DNA from: CAYLLN01 sp964384375 | Lineage (GTDB): Bacteria; Planctomycetota; Planctomycetia; Pirellulales; Pirellulaceae | Assembly: GCA_964384375.1 (NCBI GenBank) | Contig: CAYLLN010000029.1 | Span: forward strand, 10,775 to 74,774 | Direction of reading: 5' to 3' | DNA length: 64,000 bases | Part shown: positions 36,018 to 43,853 of the stretch, piece by piece | How positions within the stretch are numbered: position 1 is the stretch's first letter | Layout of the letters: every line of letters starts with the position of its first letter | Position numbers and translations under genes: made by a program | The notes under the pieces: generated by a model | The model's input: only the letters and a program-made list of their open reading frames with translations | What the model was told of the DNA's origin: nothing | Databases searched by the model: none

Positions 36018-36051
36018 GGCTCCGCTGGGAGGGCGAGGCTCCCGCCGAGCC
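36018..36051 (+). terminator. Composite hairpin after mnmE
   Basis: Nested arms GGCTC/GAGCC and GGGAG/CTCCC around GGCGAGG, beginning five bases past the mnmE stop. No clear T-run. Confidence 0.5.
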
Positions 36052-36063
36052 GCGTGCAACTGG

Positions 36064-36233
36064 TTTAACGCAAAGGTGCAAAGAGTGCAAAGGGCGCAGA
36101 GAATACAGCTGCCGACCTTTGCGTCTTTGAATTCTTAGCGTCTTTGCGTTGAAATGAATCACTGCTCGACTGGCGACCGACCAAGTGTGTCAATCAAGTG
36201 TCTTTTATCCGCGACATCTGCGTCATCCGCGGT
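36064..36233. repeat. Two repeat families filling the mnmE / HEAT-protein gap
   Basis: Bases 36064-36154 form a long imperfect inverted repeat. The left side holds CGCAAAGG-like units and the right side CTTTGCGTC-like units, with outer arms TTTAACGCAAAG and CTTTGCGTTGAAA. Bases 36207-36233 are three nine-base units of ATCCGCGAC type. The gap lies between two convergent stops. Confidence 0.7.
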
Positions 36234-36256
36234 TTCTCTTGTTTGTCCGCTCTCAA

Positions 36257-37819
36257 CTACCGATTAAACGACCGCAACAGCTTCCGCCCTTTGTAGATCG
36301 AGAAGCATTCGATCACTCCTAGCGGGCGCTGCGAATGGCGCTCGGGGAAGAACGCGATCTCCTGAAAATCGACGACGGCCACCCCGGCGAGGCCGCCGTG
36401 CCGGGCGAGTGCCACGAGGGCCTTTTCGCCGAAGAAGTATCCCATCCGCTGCGGTTCGATCGCCGTGTAGCCAGCGTCGTGCAGCCGCCGGACGAGTCGG
36501 TCCGCTTCGAGCCGCTCGCTCTTGCTCAGCCGGGCCACATCGTACTCGCGAATCTCCTCGTGCTCGGCCTGCCACCCGGCGAAGGCGGCATAGATGTCGT
36601 CGGGCGAGAGGTCCGTCAGATCGGCGAGGAACGCGTGCGTGAGCGGCCCGGCAATGCCGATGTTGCTGAACGACCGCTCTCCTTCCCCTTCGATCGTCAC
36701 CGCGTAGGTGAAGCGAAAGAGGAAGCAGTCGATCGGCTCCGTGTAGCCAGGCCAGAACTGCTCGCGCTCGTCGAACAGCTCGATGGCGGCGGGAGGAATG
36801 CCGAACTGCGTCGGCTCTGCGAGCCACACGGCCAGCTCCGCCGCGGCGCGAGCGACCGGCGTTTGCCACTCGGGGCCGATTTTGTCCAAGAGGCCGAGTT
36901 CCTTGGCATAAGCCAGCACACGCAGGCGGGCGACCGGCTCTTCGGCGAGGTTCACGAGTTCGGTCACACCCGCGTCATCGCCGAGCCGGGCCAGGGCCGC
37001 GGCCGCTTCGGTGCGGACGCGGCGATGCGACAGAGCCAGCGCCTGATGCAGCTTGCCGATGGCGGCTTTGTCGCCAAGCAGTGCGAGCGCGTCGCAGAGC
37101 GAAACCGCCAAGGCCACGCTGCCGGCCACGCGTCGGCTGATTTCGACGGCGGAAAGTCCAGTGCTGCGCGGATCTTCGGCCAGCCGAGCGAGCGACTGCA
37201 CGACTTCCCCAAGCAGCGACGCCAGCTGCGTCGAGCGGTCGGCTGCCGGGTGCTGGTGCACCAGCTTCTGACGCGCGAGGTAGTTGGCCAGGTCGATCAC
37301 CGGAGCCGCAAGTTGCGGATGGGCCAGGGCATCGAACAGTGAAGGGAAGATCGCGCCCACCGGCAAGTCGCGGCGCTGAAAGAGAGGCGCCAACGCCCGG
37401 ACAACGTCGCTGTCGCTCTGCGGCGGATCGGCGACGAGCAACTGGGCGAGCAGCGCAAGCTCTTCGTCTCCGCCCCGTTTGGCCAGCCACCCAAGGAGCG
37501 CTGCCCGTGCCGGTGAGTGCGCTTCGAGTGCGGCATAGAGGAACTCCAGGCTCCGGCTCCACGCCGCACGCGCTGCTGGCTCGACGAAAACCGACGTTTC
37601 CGATCGCGTCGCACTGGCAATCGTTGCCGCCAGCAGTTCGCCCCCTTGTTGCGTCAGATTGGGAGCGGCGAGCACCCCGGCATTCAGGAAGTCAACGACT
37701 TGCTCGCCGCTTGCCTCCGCCAACCACACCGTTCGCCGCTGCGCACGCGCAAGGTCCGGTCCGGCGAGCTCGTCGGCTCGCTCGATGTCGGCCAGGAGAG
37801 CGGAAAGGCGGTCGTCCAT
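36257..37819 (-). CDS. HEAT-like repeat protein, hypothetical
   Basis: 520 residues from the ATG at 37819 (an ATG 16 codons upstream is possible). It is very rich in Ala/Leu helices. Residues about 180-310 contain HEAT/PBS-like units such as 'RVRTEAAAALARLGDDAGVTEL'. The C-terminal third is a separate alpha/beta part ('QFWPGYTEPIDCFLFRFTYAV', 'GIAGPLTHAFLADLTDLSPDDIYAAFAGW'), which may be a ligand-binding module. No enzyme motif. It is convergent with mnmE. Confidence 0.65.
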   Translation of the reverse strand: MDDRLSALLADIERADELAGPDLARAQRRTVWLAEASGEQVVDFLNAGVLAAPNLTQQGGELLAATIASATRSETSVFVEPAARAAWSRSLEFLYAALEAHSPARAALLGWLAKRGGDEELALLAQLLVADPPQSDSDVVRALAPLFQRRDLPVGAIFPSLFDALAHPQLAAPVIDLANYLARQKLVHQHPAADRSTQLASLLGEVVQSLARLAEDPRSTGLSAVEISRRVAGSVALAVSLCDALALLGDKAAIGKLHQALALSHRRVRTEAAAALARLGDDAGVTELVNLAEEPVARLRVLAYAKELGLLDKIGPEWQTPVARAAAELAVWLAEPTQFGIPPAAIELFDEREQFWPGYTEPIDCFLFRFTYAVTIEGEGERSFSNIGIAGPLTHAFLADLTDLSPDDIYAAFAGWQAEHEEIREYDVARLSKSERLEADRLVRRLHDAGYTAIEPQRMGYFFGEKALVALARHGGLAGVAVVDFQEIAFFPERHSQRPLGVIECFSIYKGRKLLRSFNR

Positions 37820-37887
37820 GAGTAAGGTCGTGAATCCGAAAAAGGCGATATCGCTCTGAAACGTCAATTCTCGTTCTCAACAATGTG

Positions 37888-38898
37888 TTACGTCGAGTAC
37901 ACCCAGCGCCCCAGCAGCAAGGCTGGAATCAATAACGCGACAACACCAAACGCATAGGGGAGCGATGCAATAGCCGCAACCACGGCCGCGTCGATCCAGA
38001 TCAGTGAGAGGATGCTGTGCTTCACGGCGGCTTGCACGCGCTCGGGGGACGGGTCGAGCACCGCGGCCAGGCAGCGGCGCAGCACCGTGACCATCAAGAG
38101 GACGAGCAGCACTGTCACTACCCACGGCTCTTGTTCGAGCCGCGCTTCCCAGGCCGTGAACGACGCCAGCAGCACGATGCCGCCGATCATGACGAGCATG
38201 GCGGCCAGGAGTTGGCCAATGGGGCTTTCGCCGGCTTCGTTTTTGGCGAACCAGGTGACGCCGACGATATAGACGCCAATGCCACCGGCCACGAGCAAAT
38301 GCGCGGGAGCATAACCGAGCACAACCGCGTCTGGCAGAGCGCCGACGAGGCTCATTCCCAGGAGCACATTCAGGAAGCGACAGGCGCCCATGCCGAGCGG
38401 GCCCAGCGGCGTCCGTTTGAGCCACGCGTTGTAAAAGATCACGCAGACTGCGAGCAGCGTTGCGACGAGTCCGCTGCGCCAGGCGATTCCGTCGGCCGGC
38501 GAATAGAGCAGTCCGGCGAGCCAACCAAAGAGGATGCCGAGGATCAGCATCGCGAAACCAAGTGCGCGCGCTAGGGGCAACGGAATGCGGCCTGAAGGGA
38601 GCGGTCGCTGGGGGCGTTCCCGGCGGTCGATGTCGATGTCGAAAACGTCGTTCAGCACCATGCCGGCCGTGTAGAGCAACGCCGATGCGGCGGCCAGGCA
38701 CAGGTAGGCTGCCAGCGGATCAAGCAAGTGGCGGACAAACAGGAAACCCATCGTCACGTCGGACAGCGCGGTAAAGACGTTGGGCAAGCGGAGCAGGCGA
38801 AGCCAGGTGAGCAGCTGGGACGGACGAGCGGCCGAGGGACGGGCTGGGTTGGGTTCTCCCGGCGTGAGGGGTTCAAAGGTGGGTGGGGGAGAGGACAA
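37888..38898 (-). CDS. UbiA-family prenyltransferase-like membrane protein
   Basis: 336 residues with about nine hydrophobic helices. The first aspartate-rich motif is strong: 'NDVFDIDIDRRERPQRPLPSG'. The second UbiA motif (DxxxD) is not evident; the matching loop reads 'WFAKNEAGESPIGQL', a form I associate with the EboC-like branch. UbiA enzymes transfer prenyl groups to aromatic or other acceptors in the membrane. The substrate is unknown and, given the altered second motif, activity is uncertain. It is divergent from the glycosyltransferase gene. Confidence 0.75.
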   Translation of the reverse strand: MSSPPPTFEPLTPGEPNPARPSAARPSQLLTWLRLLRLPNVFTALSDVTMGFLFVRHLLDPLAAYLCLAAASALLYTAGMVLNDVFDIDIDRRERPQRPLPSGRIPLPLARALGFAMLILGILFGWLAGLLYSPADGIAWRSGLVATLLAVCVIFYNAWLKRTPLGPLGMGACRFLNVLLGMSLVGALPDAVVLGYAPAHLLVAGGIGVYIVGVTWFAKNEAGESPIGQLLAAMLVMIGGIVLLASFTAWEARLEQEPWVVTVLLVLLMVTVLRRCLAAVLDPSPERVQAAVKHSILSLIWIDAAVVAAIASLPYAFGVVALLIPALLLGRWVYST

Positions 38899-39046
38899 TG
38901 TGGCGGGGACTTCGCGTGGAACGATTCGGCCGATGGCCCCTGGAATCTAGGGCGTTCACGGAGAGCTTACAAGGGAACGCGACGATCCGGCACGCGGGAA
39001 ACGGCCCAATTTGAGCGGCGCACGCGCGGCGGCATTTCCGACTAGA

Positions 39047-39895
39047 ATGGATGGCATGTCCGCCCTGTCGCCTTCCGCCCGTGATGCCTTGGCCGAGCTT
39101 GCGCCTGCGCTGCGTGATTTGACTCCCGGCGAGCGGTGGGAGGTCTTGCGCGAACTCTTGGGCGAGCCCGCTTGCCGGCAACTGGGGATCTATCCGATTC
39201 CGCCGGGGTTCAAGCTCTCGGTCGTGATGCCGGTCTATAACGAAGAGCGATGGATTCGCGAAGTGCTCCGCCGCGTGCAGGCGACGCCGATTCCCAAGGA
39301 GATCATTATCGTCGATGACGGCAGCCGGGATGGGACGCGGGAGATTCTGCGGGAGATCGCGGATGAAAACGTGCGGGTGATCCTGCAGGAGCGGAATCAA
39401 GGGAAAGGGGCGGCATTGCGGCGCGGGATTGCTGAGGCGACCGGCGATGTGATCCTCATTCAGGATGCCGATCTCGAATACGACCCCGCCGAATACCCGC
39501 GGCTGTTGCAGCCGATCATCGAAGACAAGGCGGACGTGGTGTATGGCTCGCGGTTTACGGGGGAGAGCCACCGCGTGCTCTATTTCTGGCACTCGGTCGC
39601 CAACGGCATGCTCACGCTGCTCTCGAATCTGATGACGGACCTGAACCTGACCGACATGGAGACGTGTTACAAGGTCTTTCGCCGCGAGGTATTCACGGGC
39701 ATGAAGCTGCGGAGCAATCGCTTCGGCTTCGAGCCGGAAGTGACGTGCAAGGTCGCGCGTCGGCGGCCGCGGTGGCGCGTATTTGAAGTGCCGATCAGTT
39801 ACAGCGGCCGGACCTACGAAGAGGGGAAGAAAATCGGCCTGCGAGATGCTTTCAGCGCTCTCTACTGCATTGTGCGGTTCGCTTGGTTTGATTGA
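39047..39895 (+). CDS. GT2-family glycosyltransferase (dolichol-phosphate-mannose-synthase-like)
   Basis: 282 residues. After a 50-residue helical N-terminus comes the GT-A fold: 'KLSVVMPVYNEERWIREVLRRV', 'IIIVDDGSRDGTREIL' and the metal-binding 'QDADLEYDPAEYPRLL'. No C-terminal membrane helices, so it is a soluble DPM1-type enzyme using a nucleotide sugar and a lipid-phosphate acceptor. ATGs at 39047 and 39056 are both possible. The stop codon lies in a 16-base tandem repeat leading into moeA. Confidence 0.88.
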   Translation: MDGMSALSPSARDALAELAPALRDLTPGERWEVLRELLGEPACRQLGIYPIPPGFKLSVVMPVYNEERWIREVLRRVQATPIPKEIIIVDDGSRDGTREILREIADENVRVILQERNQGKGAALRRGIAEATGDVILIQDADLEYDPAEYPRLLQPIIEDKADVVYGSRFTGESHRVLYFWHSVANGMLTLLSNLMTDLNLTDMETCYKVFRREVFTGMKLRSNRFGFEPEVTCKVARRRPRWRVFEVPISYSGRTYEEGKKIGLRDAFSALYCIVRFAWFD

Positions 39896-39933
39896 GGCCG
39901 CGTTCGACTGAGGCCGCATTCGACTGAGGCCGC
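39893..39933 (+). repeat. 16-base tandem repeat joining the GT2 stop and the moeA start
   Basis: Unit TGAGGCCGCATTCGAC (one base varies) in about 2.6 copies. The first copy contains the TGA stop of the glycosyltransferase; the last supplies the GAGG ribosome site ahead of the moeA ATG. Confidence 0.8.
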
Positions 39934-41262
39934 ATGAGTTCTTCACCACCATCATCGCCAAGCGCCGACGTACGGATGCGTGGCTTTGCGCGGCGGACAA
40001 CGGTGGCCGACGCCCTGGCCTGGATCGACGCGCGGACGAAGCCGCTTCCCGCGGAGTCGGTCGGCATCTGGGAAGCTGCCGGAAGAGTGCTGGCAGCCGA
40101 TGTGACCAGCCTAGTGAGCGTACCGCAGTTTGTACGCTCGATGATGGACGGGTATGCGGTGAGGGCGAGCGACACACAAGGAGCCAGTGGCTACAGTCCG
40201 CTGTTACTGGCCATTGTCGGTCAGTCGCTTCCCGGCCGGCCGTTCGCAGGAGAAGTGCAGCCAGGGCAAGCCGCGCGGATTATGACCGGCGCGCCGCTGC
40301 CGGCAGGAACCGACGCGGTGTTGCCAGCTGAACAGGCGGAGGAAGCTGGCAGCACGCTTCGCGCGCTAGGTGATGTGCCACCGGGAAAGAATATCAGTCG
40401 TGCGGGCGAAGACGTGGCAGCAGGAGCGATGGTGCTCGCAGCGGGGCGTGTGCTCAGGCCGCAGGATGTGGGCGTGCTGTCGTCGATCGGTTGCTCGGCA
40501 GTCGAAGTTGTCCGCCAACCGCGTGTGCGACTCGTGATTACTGGAAACGAACTGTTACCTGCTGGATCGGAAGCAGACGATTGCCGGATCGCCGACGCCA
40601 ACGGGCCGATGCTGGCGGCGTTGGTGGCCCGCGATGGAGGAATGCAGGCGAGCGGGATGCGTGAGCTTGCCGATGACTTGGAATTAAGCCAGGCGCGGAA
40701 TCATCGGGAGGCTGACACCTCCCGCTCGCCAGGCGACTATCTCATTCCCGACGATCCCGCCGCTATCCTTACCGCAATGCAGGGCGATGCCGATGTGGTC
40801 ATCGTCTCGGGTGGATCGAGCGTCGGTCAGGAAGATCACGCGCCGCTGCTGTTGGCCCAGCACGGCCAACTCGCCATTCACGGCATTGCGATGCGGCCGA
40901 GCAGCCCCACCGGCATGGGTGTTTTGGGCGCCCGCCTCGTCTTACTCTTGCCGGGCAATCCGGTCTCGTGCCTGTGCGCGTATGACTTTTTTGCCGGCCG
41001 CGCGATCCGGCGACTTGGCGGACGCAGCCATGACTGGCCGCATCGACAAGTGACGCTGCCACTGGCCCGCAAACTCGTTTCACAGGTCGGCCGCGTCGAT
41101 TACGCCCGTGTGCGGATTGTCGGCGACGAAGTCGAACCGATCGCGATCAGCGGCGCGTCGATCCTGACTTCGACGACGGTCGCTAATGGCTTTGTCGTTG
41201 TGCCAGCGGACAGTGAGGGGTTTCCAGCCGGCGCCAGCGTGGACGTGCGTTTGTACGATTGA
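39934..41262 (+). CDS. moeA: Molybdopterin molybdenumtransferase (MoeA-like)
   Basis: 442 residues with standard MoeA features: 'MMDGYAVRASDT', 'TGAPLPAGTDAVLPAEQ', 'VVIVSGGSSVGQEDHAP' and 'LLLPGNPVSCLCAYDFF'. MoeA inserts molybdate into adenylated molybdopterin. Between residues about 250 and 270 the protein carries NHREADTSRSPG, an insertion encoded by a dispersed palindromic repeat (40699-40730), placed between the conserved 'ELADDLE' and 'ILTAMQGDADVV' segments. Its ribosome site comes from a tandem repeat. A second MoeA-type gene follows ten bases later. Confidence 0.9.
   Translation: MSSSPPSSPSADVRMRGFARRTTVADALAWIDARTKPLPAESVGIWEAAGRVLAADVTSLVSVPQFVRSMMDGYAVRASDTQGASGYSPLLLAIVGQSLPGRPFAGEVQPGQAARIMTGAPLPAGTDAVLPAEQAEEAGSTLRALGDVPPGKNISRAGEDVAAGAMVLAAGRVLRPQDVGVLSSIGCSAVEVVRQPRVRLVITGNELLPAGSEADDCRIADANGPMLAALVARDGGMQASGMRELADDLELSQARNHREADTSRSPGDYLIPDDPAAILTAMQGDADVVIVSGGSSVGQEDHAPLLLAQHGQLAIHGIAMRPSSPTGMGVLGARLVLLLPGNPVSCLCAYDFFAGRAIRRLGGRSHDWPHRQVTLPLARKLVSQVGRVDYARVRIVGDEVEPIAISGASILTSTTVANGFVVVPADSEGFPAGASVDVRLYD
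40699..40730 (+). repeat. Dispersed palindromic element, copy B, inside moeA
   Basis: Reads AATCATCGGGAGGCTGAC followed by ACCTCCCGCTCGCC, with GGGAGG/CCTCCC as stem. It is nearly identical to copy A at 2403-2431 and is in frame. Confidence 0.75.
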
Positions 41263-41271
41263 GTACGCGAA

Positions 41272-43200
41272 ATGGCCGAACAAGACCAATTCCTGAACGT
41301 TATCGACCGCGACGAGGCGGAGCGGCGGTTCCAGGAAGCAGTCCGTCTTGATCCTCTGCCGGAGGAGAAGCTGCCGCTGGCTAGGGCGCTGGGCCGCGTA
41401 CTGGCCGAAGAGGTCCGTTCGCCGGTCGATGTCCCGTCGTTTGACCGCTCGAACGTGGATGGCTATGCAGTACGGGCGGTAGATACGTATGGCGCAAGCG
41501 AGCAAGTTCCGCGGGCGCTCGCGCTACTTGCCGAGAATATTGCGACGGCCGTTGTGCCGCAGACGCACGTACAGCCCGGTCAGGCTGTGGCGATTGCCAC
41601 CGGAGCGATGCAACCCCGCGGCGCTGATGCGGTGGTGATGGTCGAACATACCGATGTGGCTGGCGGAAAGTTGCTCGTTCGCCGCGCGGTCTCGGCAGGG
41701 TCCAACATCGCTTACGCCGGGACTGACATTGCCGCGGGTGAACTAGTCCTACATGGCGGCACGGTGCTGACCAGCCGCGAGACCGGCGCACTGGCGGCCA
41801 TCGGCGTCTCAGCCGTCAGGGTTGTTCGTCAGCCGCGAGTGGCGATCCTCTCGACAGGTAACGAGATCATCGCCCCCGGCCAGTCGATGCAGCCTGGCTT
41901 CGTTTATGACTCGAACGCCCGCATCCTGTCCGATGCCGTCCGGGAACTCGGAGGCATTCCGGTCGAGCTCGGCATCTTTCGCGACGATCTATCGGCCTTG
42001 CGCGAGTGCGTGAGCCATGCGATTGCGGACTATGACCTAGTGCTCTTGTCCGGTGGCACGAGCAAAGGGGCCGGCGATCTGTCTTATCGCGTCGTCGGCG
42101 AACTGACCGATCCGGGGATCGTGGCTCACGGCGTGGCGCTCAAGCCAGGCAAGCCGATCTGCCTCGCCGCCACGCGTGGGAAGGGGGTGGTTGTGCTGCC
42201 GGGATTTCCCACTTCTGCCATCTTTACGTTTCACGAGTTCGTCGCGCCGGTGATTCGTCGATTGGCGGGACTTCCGGCAGTGGCGCGAAACACCGTTCCG
42301 GCTGAGCTGGCGATCAAGGTGAACAGCGAGATCGGGCGGACCGAGTATCTGCTCGTGAGCCTGGTCGAAAAAATGGGAGCTACCGCCGAGCCCCGATTCG
42401 TCGCCTGGCCGATGGGGAAAGGCTCCGGCAGCGTCACCACGTTCAGCCAAGCCGACGGCTTTCTCACGATTGGCCGGCACGAGGAGATCGTTGAGGCGGG
42501 AGCACGCGCGAACGTCACGTTCCTCGGTCGCGACCTTGCGCCGGCCGACTTCGCCGCCATCGGCAGCCACTGCATCGGGCTCGATCTGCTCCTGGGGGAA
42601 CTGCATCGCCGCGGCTACCAAACGCGGCTGCTCGCTGTCGGGTCCTCGGCGGGTTTGGAAGCGGCCAAGCGCGGCCAATGCGACGTCGCGGGCATTCACC
42701 TGCTCGACCCGACGACCGGTATCTACAACGAGCCATTCTGCACGCCAGAGTTGGAACTCGTTCGCGGTTACGGCCGAATGCAGGGAGTTGTCTATCGTCA
42801 CGGTGATTCGCGATTTGAGGGTCGCACGGCAAGCGAAGCCATCGTTCAAATCCGCGATGATCGCGACTCCCTGATGATCAATCGGAATGCCGGCAGTGGG
42901 ACGCGGATCCTGATCGACCGCGAGCTTGCCGGCCGTAAGCCACCGGGTTACCAGGTGCAGCCCAAGAGCCACCCCGCGGTGGCGGTCGCCGTCGCTCAGG
43001 GGCGAGCTGATTGGGGCGTGTGCATCGAGTCGGTCGCCCGGCAGGCGGGCCTCGGCTTTCTGCCGCTGCAAGAAGAGCGGTACGACTTCGTCATCCCCCG
43101 CTCGCGCCGCCAGCGTCCGGCGGTTGTCGAGTTCGTGCAACTACTTGCCGATCAAGGGATCGAAGTACGACTCCGATCGCTTGGACTTCGGCGAGACTAG
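41272..43200 (+). CDS. MoeA fused to a periplasmic-binding-protein-like (LysR-substrate-type) domain
   Basis: 642 residues. Residues 1-410 are MoeA-like: 'NVDGYAVRAVDTYG', 'ATGAMQPRGADAVVMVEHTD', 'VLLSGGTSKGAGDLSYR' and 'VVLPGFPTSAIFTFHEF'. Residues about 430-642 form a PBP-like domain ('SHCIGLDLLLGELHRRGYQTRLLAVGSSAGLEAAKRGQCDVAGIHLLDP', 'MINRNAGSGTRILIDREL'). The same fusion is known in archaea and some bacteria, where the second domain may sense or supply oxyanions. It is ten bases downstream of moeA, so the pair could handle Mo versus W or two cofactor steps. Confidence 0.88.
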   Translation: MAEQDQFLNVIDRDEAERRFQEAVRLDPLPEEKLPLARALGRVLAEEVRSPVDVPSFDRSNVDGYAVRAVDTYGASEQVPRALALLAENIATAVVPQTHVQPGQAVAIATGAMQPRGADAVVMVEHTDVAGGKLLVRRAVSAGSNIAYAGTDIAAGELVLHGGTVLTSRETGALAAIGVSAVRVVRQPRVAILSTGNEIIAPGQSMQPGFVYDSNARILSDAVRELGGIPVELGIFRDDLSALRECVSHAIADYDLVLLSGGTSKGAGDLSYRVVGELTDPGIVAHGVALKPGKPICLAATRGKGVVVLPGFPTSAIFTFHEFVAPVIRRLAGLPAVARNTVPAELAIKVNSEIGRTEYLLVSLVEKMGATAEPRFVAWPMGKGSGSVTTFSQADGFLTIGRHEEIVEAGARANVTFLGRDLAPADFAAIGSHCIGLDLLLGELHRRGYQTRLLAVGSSAGLEAAKRGQCDVAGIHLLDPTTGIYNEPFCTPELELVRGYGRMQGVVYRHGDSRFEGRTASEAIVQIRDDRDSLMINRNAGSGTRILIDRELAGRKPPGYQVQPKSHPAVAVAVAQGRADWGVCIESVARQAGLGFLPLQEERYDFVIPRSRRQRPAVVEFVQLLADQGIEVRLRSLGLRRD

Positions 43201-43215
43201 ACAGGAACATCCTCC

Positions 43216-43785
43216 ATGCAGCCAACATGCAATATTGCGCTCAAGGAATGGGCCGCGGTCTGCGCGGCTCTTGCCAGCGGTCGCCAGACGCTCATTCTTC
43301 GCAAAGGGGGCATTGCCGACGACCTTGCGGACGTGCGGCGCGCGCCCCATCGGGGCTTTTGGCTCTATCCCACGCGATTTCATGAACGGGCAGAGTCGAT
43401 GACCGACGACGCCGCGGAGTTCATCGCCCGTGCGGCACAAGACATGCCGCCGCCGGGCCAAATCGCCATCCGCCTCTATGCTGAGTTGCATGCCATTACC
43501 GAATTGACCACGCTCGAATCGGCCCAGCGTCTGAGCCCCTTTCACATTTATTCCGCCGGTACGGTCCAAACCAAGTACGACTATCGTGAGCCCGGGCTAA
43601 CCCTCTTCATGATCCGCATGTTCGCGCTGCCAAAGGCGATCTTGATTCCGGAATCTCCGGATATGTCCGGCTGCAAGAGCTGGGTCACGTTGCCCGAGGG
43701 GATTTCCACCGATGGTTTGACTCCCGTTCTGGGCGACGATGCGTTTTTGGCCAAGTGTGGCGACGAAATGGCCGCGCTGGCCTGA
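43216..43785 (+). CDS. DUF1802 family protein
   Basis: 189 residues. The family pattern is visible: 'ALKEWAAVCAALASGRQTLILRKGGI' at the N-terminus, then 'GFWLYPTRFHERAE' and 'YSAGTVQTKYDYREPGL'. DUF1802 proteins are soluble, of unknown function, widespread in cyanobacteria and planctomycetes. It starts 16 bases after the MoeA-PBP gene and is likely in the same transcript. The next gene begins 68 bases downstream. Confidence 0.8.
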   Translation: MQPTCNIALKEWAAVCAALASGRQTLILRKGGIADDLADVRRAPHRGFWLYPTRFHERAESMTDDAAEFIARAAQDMPPPGQIAIRLYAELHAITELTTLESAQRLSPFHIYSAGTVQTKYDYREPGLTLFMIRMFALPKAILIPESPDMSGCKSWVTLPEGISTDGLTPVLGDDAFLAKCGDEMAALA

Positions 43786-43853
43786 GACGCCAGGGGCATC
43801 TATATTCGACCCTGGGAATGGTGTCGGGTCGTGCTTTTTGGGCGGAGAAGATC

